A stretch of 64,000 bases of DNA, taken from contig NZ_JACYFT010000002.1 in assembly GCF_014837235.1 (NCBI RefSeq), positions 806,001-870,000 of the forward strand, in the 5' to 3' direction. Position numbers and translations under genes: made by a program. The stretch comes from Limnohabitans radicicola. Its GTDB lineage: Bacteria > Pseudomonadota > Gammaproteobacteria > Burkholderiales > Burkholderiaceae_C. This document shows, in pieces, positions 18,514 to 29,955 of the stretch (positions are counted from its first letter, which is position 1; each line of letters opens with the position of its first letter). Under the pieces are notes generated by a model. It ran no database searches and had not been told where the DNA came from. It saw only the letters and a program-made list of their open reading frames with translations.

Positions 18514-19503
18514 TCAGTTGTCCAGCTTGATCTTGGCCGCCTTGATGGCGCGGTCCATGGTGTCGGCCAGGTTTTTCATCTCCATGCCCAGCTCCTCGGG
18601 GGTGCTGCCCACGGCCTCCAGACCCAGTTCACGCCACTTGTTGCTCAGGTCCGTGCTTCTGACGGCACGGGCAATACCACCAGACACCTTGGCCAGGACA
18701 TCCTTGGGGGTGCCGGCTGGGGCGAGCACCAGGAAAAAGCCCACCGGCTCAAAACCCTTGAGGCCCAGTTCGGCAAAGGTCGGCACCATCGGCAGCGAAG
18801 AGGTGCGCTGAGTGCCGGTCATGGCCAGCACCTTGATCTTGCCCGCCTGCAGCAAAGGAGCGAGCGAAGCGGCATCGAGCCAGGCAGCACTGATCTGTCC
18901 GCCCATGAGGTCCTGCGTCAAGGGAGCAGCGCCCTTGTAGGCCGCATGCACCAGATCGATCTTGGCTGCCAGGTTCAAAGACTCGCCAAAGATGTGCGCC
19001 GTGGTGCCCTGCCCGAAGGAGCCGTAACTGAGCTTGCCCGGATTCTTGCGGGCATGGGCAATGAATTCATCGAGTGTGTTGGCCGGAAAGTTCGCGGGCA
19101 CCGCCAGACCGATGGTCGAACGCGTGAGCATGGACACCGGGTCGAACTCGGTATCGATGTCAAACGGCAGCTTGCTGTAGAGCGATTTGGCATAAATGGC
19201 ATTCGAGATGGTCAGCACCAGGGTGTGCCCATCGGCTGGCACCTTGGCCACGGAAGCCAAGCCCAACCAGCCACCAGCCCCAGGGCGGTTGTCGACGATC
19301 ACGGGCTGCCCCCAGTATTCGGTGAGTTTGAGGCCGATGTTGCGGGCCATGATGTCGGTGGTGCCACCCGGGGTGTAAGGCACCACGATGCGGATGGTTT
19401 TGCTGGGGAAAGTCGCCGCTTGTTGCGCCTGCCCTGCCGAACTGGCCAGCAGACCGGCCAAAGCGAGGCCCACGGTGAACACATGCTGAAACAAACGGCG
19501 CAT
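18514..19503 (-). CDS. Bug-family (TctC) tripartite tricarboxylate transporter substrate-binding protein
   Basis: A 329-residue periplasmic binding protein with a signal peptide (cleavage near SSAGQA, residue 26). Family signatures: IRIVVPYTPGGTTDIMAR, VDNRPGAGG, SYGSFGQGTTAH and LLQAGKIKVLAMTG. Bug proteins bind carboxylates or amides and are greatly expanded in Burkholderiales, often without dedicated TctA/TctB membrane subunits nearby; none is present here. It ends 3 bases before the acyl-CoA dehydrogenase start, so it probably delivers that pathway's substrate. Confidence 0.92.
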   Translation of the reverse strand: MRRLFQHVFTVGLALAGLLASSAGQAQQAATFPSKTIRIVVPYTPGGTTDIMARNIGLKLTEYWGQPVIVDNRPGAGGWLGLASVAKVPADGHTLVLTISNAIYAKSLYSKLPFDIDTEFDPVSMLTRSTIGLAVPANFPANTLDEFIAHARKNPGKLSYGSFGQGTTAHIFGESLNLAAKIDLVHAAYKGAAPLTQDLMGGQISAAWLDAASLAPLLQAGKIKVLAMTGTQRTSSLPMVPTFAELGLKGFEPVGFFLVLAPAGTPKDVLAKVSGGIARAVRSTDLSNKWRELGLEAVGSTPEELGMEMKNLADTMDRAIKAAKIKLDN

Positions 19504-19599
19504 CTTCTGTCTCCTGTCGGTGGTTATCTGGCATGTTCAAGCCAGGCCTGGCCGCTCGCAATGACATTTACCGTCATTTGCATTGGCGGAAAACCTCAG

Positions 19600-20412
19600 T
19601 CAGCCGCCTTGGCTGAGCAGGACTTTGCGCCGCTGACCAGGGGCTGGCGGTACTTGTGCGGCACCGGCAAAACACTGGGCATGGAGCAGCCAGCGTCTGG
19701 CCACTTCCCCTTCGACCTGCAAGTCGGTGTCCAGCAGATGCCGGGTCTGAGTCACCACCTGGCCAAATGCCACGGCACTGCCCCTCACATGGCCGGCATC
19801 GCCACCTTCGCCAAAAGTCCAGCATTCACCGTCGGGCGCCATCAAACTCAGCCGAGGCAGGCTGGGCGGAACATCCCAGCCCCTGACGCTGTGGCTCCAG
19901 CCAAAGGTGTTCACCCCCAGCACCACGATGTTGCGCAGCCGTGCCGACTCGGGCCGGTCCTGACCCAGCATGTCAAAAACGGCCTGCCCATGGGCCCAGG
20001 TCTCCATCTGGCGTGCGGTCAACGACGAACGAACAGACATGGCCGGCCCGGCCCATGCCACCCTGGTGCGGGCATCCAGCCCCTGCCAACGGTGGGCCAT
20101 GTCCAAGGCCAAGTCGCGCCAGCGCTGCAGCAATGCCGGTCCTGCACCATCCACCGCATCGCGTTCGAAGTCGCGCATGCTCAGACCGCGTTGCACATGC
20201 TCGCGGCTGGCCTGCAAGCGTGCCTGGAAGCGTTCGGGCTGGTGAACGGCCCAGTCAGCGCCCTCGTTCCAGCAATGCAGGTGGCACACGATCTGTTGCG
20301 GGGTCCACTGCTTGAACTGGGTCGGGGCGGTCCACTGCGTCGGGCTCAGCTTTTGCAGTGCCGCCGCCAGCACGTGAACCTCTTGGGCGAATGCCTCTGT
20401 CAGGGTCAGCAT
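19600..20412 (-). CDS. TIGR03084-type DinB-like metal-binding protein
   Basis: A 270-residue protein resembling the TIGR03084 family, a branch of the DinB/mycothiol-dependent maleylpyruvate isomerase-like four-helix fold. The N-terminal half has TPQQIVCHLHCWNEGADWAV and ETWAHGQAVFDMLG with His residues placed as in metal-binding members, and the C-terminal half has the wHTH-like LRNIVVLGVNTFGWSH segment. Enzymatic role is unknown. Co-directional with the Bug/acyl-CoA dehydrogenase/CoA-transferase genes, 96 bases upstream, so it may belong to the same pathway. The ClpA terminator lies directly upstream. Confidence 0.7.
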   Translation of the reverse strand: MLTLTEAFAQEVHVLAAALQKLSPTQWTAPTQFKQWTPQQIVCHLHCWNEGADWAVHQPERFQARLQASREHVQRGLSMRDFERDAVDGAGPALLQRWRDLALDMAHRWQGLDARTRVAWAGPAMSVRSSLTARQMETWAHGQAVFDMLGQDRPESARLRNIVVLGVNTFGWSHSVRGWDVPPSLPRLSLMAPDGECWTFGEGGDAGHVRGSAVAFGQVVTQTRHLLDTDLQVEGEVARRWLLHAQCFAGAAQVPPAPGQRRKVLLSQGG

Positions 20413-20429
20413 CTCATCTCCACAACAAA

Positions 20430-20453
20430 AAACGCCGGAACAAGTCCGGCGTT
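20430..20453 (-). terminator. Intrinsic terminator of clpA
   Basis: Perfect inverted repeat AAACGCCGGA / TCCGGCGTTT with a 5-base loop; on the minus strand it is followed by a T run, 18 bases after the clpA stop. Confidence 0.85.
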
Positions 20454-20471
20454 TCGTTCAAAACTCAGCCA

Positions 20472-22802
<2,331 letters not shown>

Positions 22803-22862
22803 GTGATTTCCTTTTGCCTTGCTGTGGTTGAAACTGTTGTCTTACGTGAAGCCAAATCCGGC

Positions 22863-23222
22863 TTATTCAATGGGCTCGCTGACACATTGCAACGGATGTC
22901 CGGCCTGCCGGGCCGCATCGAGCACCTGGTCGACCTTGGTGGCGGCCACGTCTTTCGAATACACACCACAGACAGCCTTACCGTCCAGGTGGATCTTGAG
23001 CATGATCTGGGTGGCCGCTTCGCGGTCTTTGTTGAAGAATTCCTGGATCACCACCACCACAAACTCCATCGGGGTGTAGTCGTCATTGAGCATGACGACC
23101 TGGTACATCTGCGGGGGGGCCACACGCTGCGCGCGGCGCTCCAGGACGACGGAATCGCTGCCGTCTGTCGTTTTTGTCAAATCCGGCGGCAGCGTCGGGG
23201 AAACAGGTTTTTTCGTTGCCAT
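22863..23222 (-). CDS. clpS: ATP-dependent Clp protease adaptor ClpS
   Basis: A 119-residue N-recognin that delivers N-degron substrates to ClpA. The core [46 protein letters not shown] and the final helix are intact. An N-terminal extension of about 35 residues precedes the core, as in many ClpS proteins, where it is needed for handover. Located immediately upstream of clpA; divergent from the cold-shock gene. Confidence 0.96.
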   Translation of the reverse strand: MATKKPVSPTLPPDLTKTTDGSDSVVLERRAQRVAPPQMYQVVMLNDDYTPMEFVVVVIQEFFNKDREAATQIMLKIHLDGKAVCGVYSKDVAATKVDQVLDAARQAGHPLQCVSEPIE

Positions 23223-23310
23223 GAATTCATTCTATCGGGGGATTTTCGGCAGAAGGTCGGGCGTCTGAAAAAGTCCTTCGCAAATGCACCCCATCGGGGA
23301 AAACCTCACA

Positions 23311-23326
23311 TTGACAAATTCGTCAA
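23311..23326 (+). promoter_or_regulatory. Candidate -35 element / inverted repeat before the cold-shock gene
   Basis: A perfect TTGACA forms part of the inverted repeat TTGAC-N6-GTCAA, 39-54 bases before the csp start codon. The -10 is poor, so this could be an operator instead of, or as well as, a promoter element. Confidence 0.35.
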
Positions 23327-23364
23327 AGACGCCTCAAACTGGTGCAAAACGATGGAGACACGCC

Positions 23365-23595
23365 ATGCCCAGTGGTACAGTCAAGTGGTTCAACGATGCC
23401 AAAGGCTTTGGCTTTGTCCAGCCCGACGGTGGGGGGGCCGACGCTTTTGCACATTTCTCAGCCATCCAGATGGAGGGATTCAAAACCCTCAAGGAAGGTG
23501 CCCGGGTCGATTTTGAGCTCACCGACGGCCCCAAGGGGCTGATGGCGATCAATATCCGTTACTCGGAGACCTCGGGGCCCTCACCTGACGCCTGA
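23365..23595 (+). CDS. Cold-shock domain protein (CspA/CspD family)
   Basis: A 76-residue single-strand nucleic acid-binding protein. It has the RNP1 motif KGFGFVQP and an RNP2-like AFAHFSAI (usual VFVHF; the first Val is Ala here). The start at 23365 ([11 protein letters not shown]) has GGAG 8 bases upstream; the longer frame has no family sequence. Position divergent from clpSA resembles the cspD-clpSA neighbourhood of gammaproteobacteria, where CspD is a stationary-phase inhibitor of replication; whether this copy is CspD-like is inference. Confidence 0.9.
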   Translation: MPSGTVKWFNDAKGFGFVQPDGGGADAFAHFSAIQMEGFKTLKEGARVDFELTDGPKGLMAINIRYSETSGPSPDA

Positions 23596-23685
23596 GCTGC
23601 TGTGCAAGCAGCCGGGGCGCATGCCCTGCACCGTACTGAGAGCCGTTATGCTCGGGATTGTCCGTTTTCTGCACCCCAAGCGTCC

Positions 23686-24165
23686 ATGTCTGCCAACGTC
23701 TTCTCCCTCTTTGACCGCATCCGTCTCGTCCGTGCAGCCCTGCTGTTGACTGCCTTGGGACTGCAAACCGCCGCTCAAGCCCAGACACCACAAATGAATT
23801 TGCAGCGCATGCAGCTGAGCGCGGGGATGCATTTGCTTGATGTGCAGCTGGCGTTGACCCCCGAGCAGCGTCAGATCGGGCTCATGTGGCGCAAAGAAAT
23901 GCCCCAGCACGAAGGCATGCTGTTTGTGTTCGAGCAACCCGCGAGGCAATGCTTTTGGATGCGCAACACCCTGCTGCCGCTCACGGCGGCTTTTGTGGAC
24001 GATGACGGCACCATCGTCAACCTGGCTGACATGAAGCCGCAAAACGACGACTCCCATTGCTCGGCCAAGCCGGTGAGGTTTGTGCTGGAAATGAACCAGG
24101 GTTGGTTTGCCAAGCGCAACATCCAGGCCGGGTACAAGCTCGGCGGCGCCGCCTTCAAGCGCTGA
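23686..24165 (+). CDS. DUF192 family exported protein
   Basis: A 159-residue protein with an N-terminal signal peptide (ALLLTALGLQTAAQAQ) and a complete DUF192 domain: LALTPEQRQIGLMWRKEMPQ, ARQCFWMRNTLLPL, FVDDDGTIVNLADM and VLEMNQGWFAKRNIQAG. The GLMxR...FWMxNT pattern is the hallmark of the family. Function is unknown in bacteria; archaeal members have a small beta-barrel fold. Start at 23686 gives the signal peptide; a longer frame does not. It may share a transcript with the csp gene 90 bases upstream. Confidence 0.8.
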   Translation: MSANVFSLFDRIRLVRAALLLTALGLQTAAQAQTPQMNLQRMQLSAGMHLLDVQLALTPEQRQIGLMWRKEMPQHEGMLFVFEQPARQCFWMRNTLLPLTAAFVDDDGTIVNLADMKPQNDDSHCSAKPVRFVLEMNQGWFAKRNIQAGYKLGGAAFKR

Positions 24166-24216
24166 AAAGCCCGGCAGAAGGCGCGGTGGTCAGGCAGGCC
24201 CCAGGTCACCGCCGCT

Positions 24217-24558
24217 TTACACGCCCCAGACGATGTCGGACTCTTCGCGGATGCTGCGCTGGATCATTTGCTGCATGGGCGCAGCACGCTGAGCCAGCCG
24301 AATCGCAGGCAGCGCAGGCTCTGGCTCCTCTTCAGACGTCCGTGTCTCGGCTTGCTGCGCATTTTGTGAACGGGCCAGGCGCATGGCCTCGTCCTGCTGG
24401 ACGGCCACATCGATTTTGGCCAGCACGTCGGGCAGTGTCTGTACGGGCAGGATGCCCTTGACCGGATCGTCCCCGATCATGATTTGGAGCAGGCGCCGGG
24501 CATCGGCTTCGAGCATGATCAGATCGGCAGCCGCCTTGGATTTGAACTTGAACAGCAT
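24217..24558 (-). CDS. DUF1840 domain-containing protein
   Basis: A 113-residue cytoplasmic protein matching the small DUF1840 family found in betaproteobacteria: MLFKFKSKAAADLIMLEADARRLL at its start is split by the conserved positions FKSKAAADLIML and MIGDDPVKGILPVQTLP, followed by a helical, charged tail ending SIREESDIVWGV. The start at 24558 is the family start; a 10-residue longer frame exists. Role unknown. It is the last gene of the thrS-ihfA run, 29 bases after ihfA. Confidence 0.78.
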   Translation of the reverse strand: MLFKFKSKAAADLIMLEADARRLLQIMIGDDPVKGILPVQTLPDVLAKIDVAVQQDEAMRLARSQNAQQAETRTSEEEPEPALPAIRLAQRAAPMQQMIQRSIREESDIVWGV

Positions 24559-24587
24559 AGGGGTTTCCGACAGGGGTAGTCCCGCCA

Positions 24588-24926
24588 CTATGCCTGAGGT
24601 TTGGCCCCGTCCGCCGTGTCCTGGATCACCGACTTGAGTTTGTGGCTGGCATGGAATGTGGCCACGCGGCGTGCCTCGATCGGGATCAGCTCCCCTGTGC
24701 GCGGGTTGCGCCCAGGGCGGGCCGCCTTGGTGCGAATCTGGAAGTTACCGAATCCGGAAATCTTCACATCCGTGCCCTGGATCAGGCTGTCCACGATCAG
24801 GTCGAAAAAGGCATCGACCATGTCCTTGGACTCGCGCTTGTTCAGGCCGATTTGCTCAAACAACAAATCGGCCAAGTGCGCCTTGGTGAGCGCGGGCGTT
24901 TCGAGGCTTTCAACCGAGAGTTCCAT
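24588..24926 (-). CDS. ihfA: Integration host factor subunit alpha
   Basis: A 112-residue DNA-bending protein of the HU/IHF family. [43 protein letters not shown] and the C-terminal helix identify IhfA; the PGRNPRTGE arm contains the intercalating proline. The ATG at 24926 has AGGA 8 bases upstream and is preferred over a TTG at 24941 that overlaps the pheT stop. It follows pheT as in most proteobacteria. The ihfB partner is not in the window; hupB at 49 kb is a different paralogue. Confidence 0.95.
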   Translation of the reverse strand: MELSVESLETPALTKAHLADLLFEQIGLNKRESKDMVDAFFDLIVDSLIQGTDVKISGFGNFQIRTKAARPGRNPRTGELIPIEARRVATFHASHKLKSVIQDTADGAKPQA

Positions 24927-24937
24927 GCGCTGTTTCC

Positions 24938-27370
24938 TCAACCGCGCAAGCGCGCTGCCAATTGTTGCGTCAGATGCGCCACCACAGCAGACATGACGGC
25001 CTCAATCTGCGCCTCGGTCAAAGAGGCTTCGCCATCGCCCAGCGTCAGACGCACGGCCAGGCTCTTCTCGCCCACAGCCAAAGTGCCGCCTTGGGGCTCG
25101 GCCTTGGGTCGGTAGATGTCAAACAGCACCGCGCTTTGCAGCAGCCCATCGGTCGGTGCGGCGTGGATCGCCTGCATCAGCTGCGCATGGGTGACCGACT
25201 CTGCCACGATCACTGCAATGTCGCGCTCGACCGGCTGCTGCTTGGCCACGCTTTGGGCCACAGGCACCACACGGGCTGTGACGGCGTCGAGCGACAACTC
25301 GAACACCACGGGCGCGCTGGACAACTCCCAGGCCTGACGCCAGCGGGGGTGCAACTCGCCCACATGGCCAATCACCACGCCATCCACCAGCACCTGGGCC
25401 GAACGGCCGGGGTGCAGTGCAGGGTGCTCGGCGGCAGCAAATACCGCCTTGCGCGGAGCCAGCAGTTGCTCCACATCGGCTTTGACGTCGTAAAAATCAA
25501 CGTTGCGGGCCTTGCCCTGCCAGCCCAAGGGCTCCACAGGGCCCCAGGCCATGCCCGCCACGCGCATCGGCTGATCAAAGCCTTCCACCGTGGTGTCGGT
25601 GCTTTGCACCGCGGCGTTGCGCATGAACACGCGGCCCAGCTCGAACACGCGCACGCGGTCGGCCTTGCGGTCGGCGTTGAACTTGACGACCTGCAAGAGC
25701 GAGCCGATCAGGCTCGAGCGCATCACGCTCATCTGGCTGGCGATCGGGTTGAGCAAGCGAATGGGTTCAGCATTACCGACCAGGTCTTTTTCCCAGGCTT
25801 CCTCGACAAAGCTGTAGTTGATGGTTTCCTGATAGCCCAGCGCCGCAATGGCCCGGCGCACAGCCGACGGGCTGCGCTCGGTCTCGCGGCGCACCTTGGC
25901 GGTGATGGGTGCCAGCGGCGGGTTGGTCGGCAGGTTGTTGTAGCCCACCATGCGGGCCACTTCCTCGATCAGGTCCTCTTCGATCTGCAGGTCAAAGCGG
26001 AAGCTCGGCGGCGTCACGGTGACCGTGCCCTCGCCTTCTGTCACCTGCAGGCCCAGGCCGCGCAGCGCATCGGCGCATTGCTGTTGGGTCAGCGGCATGC
26101 CGATGACCTTGACCGCACGGGCCACGCGCAGCGTGACGGGTTTGATCGCGGGCACATTCAAAGTCTGATCGTCGATGGGACCGACCTTTGTCTCGGGCGT
26201 GCCGCAGATGTCGAGCACCAGCTGGGTGATGCGCTCGATGTGCTCCACCGTCAGCTGCGGGTCCACGCCGCGCTCGAAACGGTGACCGGCGTCGGTCGAG
26301 AAGTTGTAGCGACGCGAACGGCCCGCGATGGCCGTGGGCCACCAGAAGGCGGCTTCGATGTAGATGTTTTGGGTGTCGTCGGACACGGCGGTGGCGTCGC
26401 CGCCCATGATGCCGGCCAGCGACTCGACCTGGCTGTCGTCCGCAATCACGCCGACCTTGTCATCCACGGTGACGGTGTTGCCGTTCAGCAGCTTGAGCGA
26501 TTCACCTGTTTTGCCCCAGCGCACCTGCAGGCCGCCGTGGATCTTGTCGAGGTCAAAAATGTGCGATGGGCGGCCGAACTCGAACATCACGTAGTTGGAG
26601 ATGTCCACCAGTGGGCTCACGCTGCGCTGGCCGCAACGCGCCAGGCGCTCCACCATCCACTGTGGCGTCTGGGCTTTGGTGTTCACGCCCTTCACCACCC
26701 GGCCACTGAAGCGGCCGCACAGGTCGGTGGCCAGCACCTTCACCGCCAGGGTGTCGCTGATCTGCGTGGCCACAGCGGGGAAAGTCGGGGCCTTGAGCGG
26801 CGCACCCGTCAGGGCCGACATTTCGCGGGCAATGCCGTACACACTCAGGCAATGCGCCAGGTTGGGCGTCAGCTTGAGCGTCATCAGCGTGTCGTCCAGA
26901 TGGAGGTACTGGCGGATGTCCTGACCCAGCGGCGCGTCCAGCGGCAACTCCAACAGGCCACCGTGGTCATCGGCGATCTTGAGCTCCTTGGCCGAGCACA
27001 GCATGCCCTGACTCTCGACGCCACGCAGCTTGCCGACCTTGATGACAAACGGTTTGCCATCGTCACCGGGCGGCAGCTCGGCACCAACCAGGGCACAAGG
27101 CACGCGGATGCCCACGCGGGCGTTGGGCGCACCACACACAATGTTCAGCAGACTGCCCTGCCCCACATCCACTTGGCACACGCGCAAACGGTCGGCGTTG
27201 GGGTGCTGCGCGGCTTCCTTGATTTCACCGACCACGATTTGGGTGAACGGCGGGGCCACGGGTTCGAGCTCTTCCACTTCGAGACCAGCCATAGTCAGGG
27301 TGTCGGCCAGTTGCTGGGTCGTCAAGGACGGGTTGCAGAACTCGCGCAACCAGGATTCGGGAAATTGCAT
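24938..27370 (-). CDS. pheT: Phenylalanine--tRNA ligase beta subunit
   Basis: An 810-residue subunit of the alpha2-beta2 synthetase. Domain order: N-terminal tRNA-binding EMAP-like domain (residues 40-150), B3/B4 editing region (about 210-380, with [12 protein letters not shown]), B5, catalytic-like core and a C-terminal ferredoxin-fold anticodon-binding domain ([15 protein letters not shown] stretch near 720). Length is normal. Located 16 bases after pheS; its stop is adjacent to the ihfA ribosome site, implying coupled translation. Confidence 0.97.
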   Translation of the reverse strand: MQFPESWLREFCNPSLTTQQLADTLTMAGLEVEELEPVAPPFTQIVVGEIKEAAQHPNADRLRVCQVDVGQGSLLNIVCGAPNARVGIRVPCALVGAELPPGDDGKPFVIKVGKLRGVESQGMLCSAKELKIADDHGGLLELPLDAPLGQDIRQYLHLDDTLMTLKLTPNLAHCLSVYGIAREMSALTGAPLKAPTFPAVATQISDTLAVKVLATDLCGRFSGRVVKGVNTKAQTPQWMVERLARCGQRSVSPLVDISNYVMFEFGRPSHIFDLDKIHGGLQVRWGKTGESLKLLNGNTVTVDDKVGVIADDSQVESLAGIMGGDATAVSDDTQNIYIEAAFWWPTAIAGRSRRYNFSTDAGHRFERGVDPQLTVEHIERITQLVLDICGTPETKVGPIDDQTLNVPAIKPVTLRVARAVKVIGMPLTQQQCADALRGLGLQVTEGEGTVTVTPPSFRFDLQIEEDLIEEVARMVGYNNLPTNPPLAPITAKVRRETERSPSAVRRAIAALGYQETINYSFVEEAWEKDLVGNAEPIRLLNPIASQMSVMRSSLIGSLLQVVKFNADRKADRVRVFELGRVFMRNAAVQSTDTTVEGFDQPMRVAGMAWGPVEPLGWQGKARNVDFYDVKADVEQLLAPRKAVFAAAEHPALHPGRSAQVLVDGVVIGHVGELHPRWRQAWELSSAPVVFELSLDAVTARVVPVAQSVAKQQPVERDIAVIVAESVTHAQLMQAIHAAPTDGLLQSAVLFDIYRPKAEPQGGTLAVGEKSLAVRLTLGDGEASLTEAQIEAVMSAVVAHLTQQLAARLRG

Positions 27371-27386
27371 GTCGGGGTCTCGGGAA

Positions 27387-28424
27387 TTACTGGAACTGGC
27401 TCAGGAAGCGGACATCGCCGTCAAAGAACAGGCGCAGGTCGTTCACGCCGTAGCGCAGCATGGTGAAACGATCCATGCCCATGCCGAAGGCAAAGCCGAT
27501 GAAGCGTTCAGGGTCCAGGCCCATGTTGCGCACCACGTTGGGGTGCACCTGGCCGGAGCCCCCCACTTCGAGCCAGCGACCGGCCAGCGGACCGCTCTGG
27601 AACTGGATGTCGATCTCGGCGCTGGGTTCGGTGAACGGAAAGAAGCTGGGGCGAAAGCGCAGCACCAGATCGTCACTTTCGAAAAAGGTGCGGCAAAAAT
27701 CGGTGACCACGACCTTCAGGTCCTTGAAGCTCACGTTCTCGCCAATCCACAGGCCTTCGCACTGATGGAACATGGGCGAATGGGTGGCATCGCTGTCCAC
27801 GCGGTAGGTGCGGCCCGGCGCGATCACGCGGATCTCGGGCATGGCCTGACCGACGTCGATCAGGTGGCGGTAGCGCTTGACGTGCTGCACGGCGTGGCGC
27901 ACCTGCATCGGGCTGGTGTGCGTGCGCAGCAGGTGACCGCCTTCGACGTAAAAGGTGTCGTGCATGGACCGGGCCGGGTGGTCTTCGGGCGTGTTGAGCG
28001 CGGTGAAGTTGAACCAGTCGGTCTCGATTTCGGGGCCCTGGGCCACTTCAAAGCCCATGGAGCCAAAAATTTGCTCCACGCGTTCGAGCGTGAGTGAAAC
28101 GGGGTGCAGACCACCGACGTTGGCGCTGCGGCCCGGCAAGGTCACATCGAGCGCCTCGGCCTTGAGCTGCGCTTGCAGCTCGGCATCGGCGAGCGCCTGA
28201 CGGCGGTCATTGAGCGCGGCCTCGATCGCCTGCTTGGCGAGGTTGATGGCCGCACCGCGGGTTTTCTTGTCTTCCACGCTCAGAGCGGCCATGCCCTTCA
28301 TCAGCTCGGTGATGCGACCGGCTTTGCCCAGAAACAGGGCTTTGGCGTTTTCGAGGTCAGCAGGTGTCAGTGCCTGCGCAAAACTCTGGCGTGCGGATTC
28401 GACCAGGGTGTCCAGCTCGTTCAT
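27387..28424 (-). CDS. pheS: Phenylalanine--tRNA ligase alpha subunit
   Basis: A 345-residue class II synthetase subunit. The N-terminal coiled coil (residues 1-85) is followed by class II motifs: motif 1 region [19 protein letters not shown], motif 2 [19 protein letters not shown] and motif 3 [17 protein letters not shown]. Phe specificity residues are in the standard [15 protein letters not shown] segment. The start at 28424 ([11 protein letters not shown]) is the family start; the frame runs on upstream through a terminator-like hairpin and is not used. No convincing ribosome site is seen before the ATG. Confidence 0.96.
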   Translation of the reverse strand: MNELDTLVESARQSFAQALTPADLENAKALFLGKAGRITELMKGMAALSVEDKKTRGAAINLAKQAIEAALNDRRQALADAELQAQLKAEALDVTLPGRSANVGGLHPVSLTLERVEQIFGSMGFEVAQGPEIETDWFNFTALNTPEDHPARSMHDTFYVEGGHLLRTHTSPMQVRHAVQHVKRYRHLIDVGQAMPEIRVIAPGRTYRVDSDATHSPMFHQCEGLWIGENVSFKDLKVVVTDFCRTFFESDDLVLRFRPSFFPFTEPSAEIDIQFQSGPLAGRWLEVGGSGQVHPNVVRNMGLDPERFIGFAFGMGMDRFTMLRYGVNDLRLFFDGDVRFLSQFQ

Positions 28425-28462
28425 GGTGTGGGAGATCGGTGAGAGATCTGTGAATGGGGGAA

Positions 28463-28502
28463 CAAAAAAGGGATTGAAGCTGTTGCGAGCCTCAATCCCT
28501 TT
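28463..28502 (-). terminator. Intercistronic intrinsic terminator / attenuator candidate between rplT and pheS
   Basis: On the minus strand, arms AAAGGGATTGAGGC and GCTTCAATCCCTTT pair almost perfectly around an 8-base loop and run into TTTTTTG, 38 bases before the pheS start. A smaller hairpin (CACGGGC/GCCTGTG) precedes it. It would either end the upstream transcript or attenuate pheST. Confidence 0.7.
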
Positions 28503-28548
28503 GATCGAGTGCGTGGCACAGGCCCGAGAGCCCGTGTCACTCATGGAC

Positions 28549-28911
28549 TCAAGCTGCGGCCAGTTTGGCTTTGACTTGGTTCACGATGCCAGCAAAAGCG
28601 GCCTTGTCGTGCACGGCGATGTCCGCCAGCATCTTACGGTCGATTTCGATGGCAGCCTTCTTCAGGCCGTTGGCGAACTGGCTGTAGGTCAGACCGCATT
28701 CACGCGCAGCGGCGTTGATACGGGCAATCCACAACTGACGGAACACACGCTTCTTGGTACGGCGGTCACGGTAGGCATATTGGCCAGCCTTCATCACCGC
28801 CTGTTTGGCGATGCGGAAGACATTGCCGCGGCGACCGCGGAAACCTTTTGCAAGGGCCAGAACTTTCTTGTGACGGGCGCGTGCCGTTACACCACGTTTA
28901 ACGCGAGGCAT
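28549..28911 (-). CDS. rplT: 50S ribosomal protein bL20
   Basis: A 120-residue ribosomal protein: [33 protein letters not shown] and [19 protein letters not shown] are canonical. It binds 23S rRNA early in 50S assembly; in enterobacteria L20 also represses its own operon by binding an rpmI leader structure. It is 25 bases downstream of rpmI. Confidence 0.98.
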   Translation of the reverse strand: MPRVKRGVTARARHKKVLALAKGFRGRRGNVFRIAKQAVMKAGQYAYRDRRTKKRVFRQLWIARINAAARECGLTYSQFANGLKKAAIEIDRKMLADIAVHDKAAFAGIVNQVKAKLAAA

Positions 28912-28936
28912 AGTTTTCTCCTAGTTCGTCAGTGAA

Positions 28937-29140
28937 TTACAGGCCAGCCATGGGCAGCATCTGTGCCATGTGACCCATATTGGTCTCATGCACGGCCACT
29001 GCACCGCGAAGGTGGCGTTTGTTCTTGGTGGTCTTCTTGGTCAGAATGTGACGTTTGAAGGCTTGACCGCGTTTGACGGTTCCACCTGGACGAACACGGA
29101 AGCGCTTTTTAGCACTGCTTTTGGTCTTCATCTTGGGCAT
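28937..29140 (-). CDS. rpmI: 50S ribosomal protein bL35
   Basis: A 67-residue basic protein of standard length: [20 protein letters not shown] and the C-terminal [20 protein letters not shown]. Preceded by AAAGGAG, a strong ribosome site. The 132-base spacer from infC contains two small hairpins that are candidates for L20-type feedback control. Confidence 0.97.
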   Translation of the reverse strand: MPKMKTKSSAKKRFRVRPGGTVKRGQAFKRHILTKKTTKNKRHLRGAVAVHETNMGHMAQMLPMAGL

Positions 29141-29173
29141 TTGAATGCTCCTTTATTTGTGCTCGTGAGGCGT

Positions 29174-29237
29174 CTGCAAAATCTTTGCAGCCTTGATGGC
29201 CCCGAGCCACTTTTACAAAAGCCGCCCAAAGGCAGCT
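29174..29237 (-). promoter_or_regulatory. Two hairpins in the infC-rpmI spacer
   Basis: A perfect CTGCAAA-atc-TTTGCAG hairpin (29174-29190) and a second, AGCTGCC-TTTG-GGCGGCT with one G-T pair (29221-29237), followed by TTTTG on the minus strand. In E. coli L20 represses rpmI translation through structure in this spacer; equivalence here is inferred from position only. Confidence 0.4.
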
Positions 29238-29272
29238 CCTGATTCAACCCGCCCGAAAGCAGGTCAAATTCT

Positions 29273-29869
29273 TCAAACAGCCTGATCGGCAGGCGCTGCA
29301 GCATCTGCAGCTTTGCCCACAGGCTTTTTGCGACCTGGCGCGATCATCATGATCATCTGGCGGCCTTCCAGCTTTGGAAACTGCTCGACGACGATGGAAT
29401 CGGCCAACTCGTCACGAATCCGGTTCAGCAAGGCCATGCCCAACTCCTGGTGGGTGATCTCGCGGCCACGGAAACGCAAAGTGATCTTGCATTTGTCGCC
29501 ATCGGCCAGAAAACGGCGGATGTTGCGCATCTTGATGTTGTAGTCACCATCGTCGGTGCCCGGACGGAATTTGACTTCCTTGATGTCAATGACCGTTTGC
29601 TTGGCTTTGGCTTCCGCCGCACGCTTTTGCTCCTGGTACTTGAACTTGCCGTAGTCCATCAAACGGCAAACAGGCGGGCTGGCCGTAGCGGCAATTTCAA
29701 CCAGGTCCACATCCAGCTCACCGGCCATGCGCAAGGCTTCGGCCAGGGACAGGATGCCCAATGGCTCATTGTCAGGGCCGGAAACCCGGACCTCAGGGGC
29801 CATGATTTCACGGTTCAAACGGTGTTTGCGTTCTTCGCGTTGGCGACGATCACGAAATTCGGTAGCGAT
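29273..29869 (-). CDS. infC: Translation initiation factor IF-3 (AUC start codon)
   Basis: A 198-residue initiation factor. The conserved N-terminal [20 protein letters not shown] lies upstream of any ATG; it is reached only by starting at ATC (29867-29869), two codons after an in-frame TGA and 7 bases after AAGGA, an excellent ribosome site. Core motifs follow: [40 protein letters not shown] and [15 protein letters not shown]. Known biology: infC uses a rare start (AUU in E. coli) so that IF-3, which rejects such codons, limits its own synthesis. Alternative downstream starts would delete conserved residues. Confidence 0.93.
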   Translation of the reverse strand: MATEFRDRRQREERKHRLNREIMAPEVRVSGPDNEPLGILSLAEALRMAGELDVDLVEIAATASPPVCRLMDYGKFKYQEQKRAAEAKAKQTVIDIKEVKFRPGTDDGDYNIKMRNIRRFLADGDKCKITLRFRGREITHQELGMALLNRIRDELADSIVVEQFPKLEGRQMIMMIAPGRKKPVGKAADAAAPADQAV

Positions 29870-29955
29870 GACTCAATCCTTCAAGGGTAAAAACTGCAAC
29901 CAGCAGCCGAACCGTCTTTGTGCCCACGGGCCAAAGCATGTGGCGAAATTCACCT

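Noticed and set aside
24962..27466. An 834-codon open frame on the plus strand
   Set aside because: Exact antisense of pheT; His/Gln/Arg-rich translation typical of the antisense frame of GC-rich coding DNA.
28425..28544. Phe-rich upstream extension of pheS as a PheM-like leader peptide
   Set aside because: The Phe codons lie on the 3' side of the terminator hairpin and the frame has no stop before pheS, so the classical leader-peptide mechanism does not apply.
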